From Plectrocnemia conspersa (lineage: Eukaryota; Arthropoda; Insecta; Trichoptera; Polycentropodidae), in assembly GCA_009617715.1 (NCBI GenBank), contig VTFK01000329.1, positions 186,001 through 250,000 of the forward strand: a stretch of 64,000 nt of DNA, read 5' to 3'. The notes below the pieces were generated by a model that made no database searches, had not been told where the DNA came from, and saw nothing but the letters and a program-made list of their open reading frames with translations. Every line of letters begins with the position of its first letter. Positions within the stretch are counted from its first letter, which is position 1. Shown piece after piece: positions 61,139-64,000 of this stretch. The position numbers were made by a program, and so were the translations under genes.

Positions 61139-61338
61139 ATCTGAAACCATGTTTGCAAATATCACATTGCAACTATGCATTCTAAATATATTAGAAATTC
61201 CATAGAATTTTTGAAGAAAGTTGGGTGAGTCTAGTAAAATCTGAAACCATGTATGCAAATTTACATTGCAACTATGCATTCTAAATATAATATAAATTCC
61301 ATAGAATTTTTAAAGAAAGTTGGATGAGTCTAGTAAAA
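61139..61338. repeat. Tandem duplication, 100-bp unit
   Basis: Two head-to-tail copies starting ATCTGAAACCATG and ending GAGTCTAGTAAAA, with a few substitutions and a short indel. Confidence 0.9.
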
Positions 61339-62179
61339 AAAGGCAAATGTGCAAAAAATAGTTTTTGTCCTATTAATTGTATTTATGGATAATATTAAAT
61401 ATAAAATTTGTATATATTTTTTTTGTCGCCTTTTTCAAGCATATTGATTTTTTTAATGAAATGTATGATTTATCATTATTAATTTAATCTAAAAAATATT
61501 ATTGGATATTACATCCCTTAAACAGAAATAAACTTCAGGGTCATAACTGTTTGGCTAGGTAAACATAGAATCAATCCAATTCAAATAAATCGAAACATCA
61601 ATTAACAAAGTTTTTCCACCTGAAACTCTGTATATTATTCCAAAATTAAAAATAAAAACATTACGATATATGTGGATGAATTAAATAACACGGAAATAAA
61701 TTAACTTATATACATTTTAGCGTGTGTTTGTTATTTTGATATTTCATCACCATTTGGAAAATCGCAATGATTCACAGATTAAGAAAACAAGGTAAAAAAG
61801 CTACAATTTAGACAAACTCAATAAGAAAAATTTTTGAAACAAAAAATATTATTGCGCTTAAAAGAATTTCTGAGGAATTAAATCATGAACGAATGTTCTT
61901 TTCATTCCTAATATTTTATATAAATTGAAAATGGTTGCAATAGTTACAAACCAGTTTCTTATTATTTAATAATATGTATGTTTAAATGCTTTTATACATT
62001 TTTGTATAAACGATTTATAAAAACTATCCATTTATAATACAATATAATTTGCACTCACCAAATTTTTCGGCATCCTTTTTCTGCGTACAACTGTCACGAA
62101 CACATTTATTTTCACAATTACACTTATACACTCACTATATATTTATTTATATTTATTTTTATTATTACACTATTCCAAT

Positions 62180-62400
62180 ATTTTTTTGATACGTATAAAA
62201 ACACTCGTCAATATGAGGAGAAATTTCACAACATCTGCACATGTATGATGTATCTTTCCTTATTCCATGTGCAGAATAAACACAACACTTTTCACATATT
62301 TCTCCACACATTTTATTTTTATTCACTCATGATTTTTAAGCTTATCGGAAAGCCTTTCTGGTGGATCGATATCACAGGCACGGCAAGATGTGGTAGAAAC
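62180..62400 (-). pseudogene. piggyBac transposase C-terminal fragment
   Basis: The minus strand reads DPPERLSDKL, then after a stop and frame change CEKCCVYSAHGIRKDTSYMC and RCCEISPHIDECFLYV. This is the Cys-rich zinc-binding tail of piggyBac proteins (Cys-x-x-Cys, Arg-Lys-Asp/Glu-Thr, Cys-x-x-Cys, Cys-Phe). No catalytic part is nearby. Confidence 0.65.
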
Positions 62401-62547
62401 CATTAAATTAGCCTTACGTAAAAAAAATCTGTAAATTAAATTTCACTGTTACGATTCAGATTTTGATTGACACGGAACGAATTAAACAATGCGCTTGGAA
62501 ATAAATAAAAAACTACCTTTTTAATATATTCCATTGTTTTTTTTAAT

Positions 62548-62596
62548 ATTCGGTAACTAGGTAATGATCGTGCCGATCATTACCTAGTTACCGAAT
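62548..62596. repeat. Perfect 23-bp hairpin
   Basis: The arms start ATTCGGTAACTAGGTAATGA and are exactly complementary around the 3-nt spacer TGC. Confidence 0.95.
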
Positions 62597-64000
62597 TTAT
62601 TTATTATAATCCATTATACATTGAGGCTTGTGTATTGTAAATCTGGTCGTTCTGTTTGTTTTTTCCGTGTCTATTAGAAGTAAATATTATTTTAAAATTT
62701 TCTTTTCTAAATTTGGATAAGCATTGCATCTTTTCTGGAATGTTTTATTTGTAGGAGCCTTAATTTTATTTTTTTGAGAGACTCTGGCAGACTCCTATTT
62801 TTCAAAATAGTTTCACAATGTTTTGTTTTTCGTAAAAATAAATATTTTGCGAGTAAAACGCTATTATAAAATTTTTCAGCATAATAAGCACGGTGCCACT
62901 TGTCCAGACATTCATCACCGTGTTAACGAATCTTCTTAGATGACGTAATGAGTGCAGTTGGATCCAAACTGTAGAATCCTAGCGCAGGATTAGAAGATCT
63001 GGAGGGAAATCTTAGAAGAGGCGAATACAGACCCTGGATTGTTGAACTAAAAATAAATAAGTGAGTTTATTATTATATTTATATTATTTTAAAATACCAG
63101 GGGAGGTACCAAATTTTTTTAATATACGGTGTAGTACCATAAACTTTAGAAACCACTACCTTAATAGCATTTTTTGACGTACGAATTGCTGTTCACAGAT
63201 CCGTACCATTTAGATATAAAAATTAAGCTAATTTTACATCATTGAAATAACGATAAATTTCGAGTGTTTACCTGAAGGTTTTCAGGCTGTGAAGTGGGTG
63301 CTTCGTGGCATCGCTTAACTTTGCTAATTCAACGAAAGGCGATACCGCGTTTTGATCGCGATAAATTCGCAAATTGCGTTATAAATAATAATACACGGTA
63401 ATCCAAGAAAGAATTTATGATATTTCGATAGCGACGGGATAAAGGTATTGCAGAGGCTTGGGAATCTATGGCATATACATAGCATAGCTATGAGAGTATA
63501 GATAGCATTGAGTGGTCATAATTAAATTTTGCTCTGCCCGATGATTTATAGCTGCGGATTACTGGCGGAAAAGTGGCGTAGGATCGGATATAAATTCGGA
63601 TAGTAATTAATCAGAACGATCAGACACAACTTTTGGCCGATAAACATTGAACGTTCGGCCATTAATTTTCAAGCTTTTTTCGAGCGGTAAGCTCGAAAAC
63701 CGCACGAAGAAGGTTACTTCATTTTTTTCGATGAAAGACAATTTATTATATTCATAAGTACTTGCAGATTATGCTTTATTATAAAGCTTTACTTACAAAT
63801 AAATGCTATGTATATAATAGCGATGTCAAGAACAATTTTTTAACAATGGGAGTTATAAATAAACTGATGAACACGCCTATTTTATTTTTGACATTGGATT
63901 TTTATTTAAGTACTTGCAATTGATGTGTATTCATTAGACTGGTTTTATAGAGCATTATAGGTATTTTCAAACCGTATACCAGAATGATGGGTCACATTTA
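62597..64000. other. Non-coding DNA
   Basis: No gene was recognised. 63,095-63,165 (GGTACTACACC/GTGGTTTCTAAAGTTTATGG on the minus strand) faintly resembles a hAT terminus. 63,280-63,720 is a GC-richer island. Confidence 0.45.

Overview
The window looks like a nuclear chromosome segment of an insect or another arthropod. It is AT-rich, has short exons bounded by GT/AG introns, long TA microsatellites, and many decayed arthropod-type transposons: piggyBac, Tigger/pogo, hAT, Jockey/CR1-like non-LTR retrotransposons and Penelope-like fragments. I see no prokaryotic signal, rRNA, CRISPR array or operon. The order of insect cannot be fixed from the sequence alone. Only one host protein-coding gene is convincing: a plus-strand NSUN7-like RNA-methyltransferase homologue. 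Ten exons join in frame from 21,308 or earlier to the stop at 27,514, and a further short exon is likely at 10,774-10,832. Its 5' end was not found. About 10.5 kb of intron between the first two recognised exons is filled with transposons. The protein keeps the family layout but lacks both cysteines of the catalytic mechanism, so it is probably a pseudoenzyme. Layout: 1-8 kb is mostly AT-rich non-coding DNA with a broken piggyBac transposase (1.7-3.1 kb). 8-12 kb holds two inverted 1.1-kb copies of one non-LTR retrotransposon around the likely NSUN7-like exon. 13-18 kb holds a short MITE family, a hAT element with dense CGATA motifs, a tRNA-derived sequence and a hAT MITE with a perfect 8-bp target duplication. 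20-21.3 kb is a Tigger element. 21.3-27.5 kb is the main part of the gene, with another TIR element in one intron. 28-64 kb is a gene desert. It carries further copies of the same retrotransposon (32, 38, 47.6 and 52.6 kb), a second Tigger remnant (41 kb), an internally deleted piggyBac with TTAA ends (43.6-45.2 kb), a Jockey-type endonuclease fragment (42.4 kb), a microsatellite-rich cluster (54.2-55.5 kb), GC-richer islands that may be conserved non-coding elements, and a piggyBac tail near 62.3 kb. The most interesting part is 54.2-55.4 kb. Several short motifs there have the order of a minimal hammerhead ribozyme of the kind known from Penelope-like elements. Two of them carry a reciprocal C3/G8 to G3/C8 core swap and show a compensatory change in stem II. 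None of this was tested by a search or a folding program.
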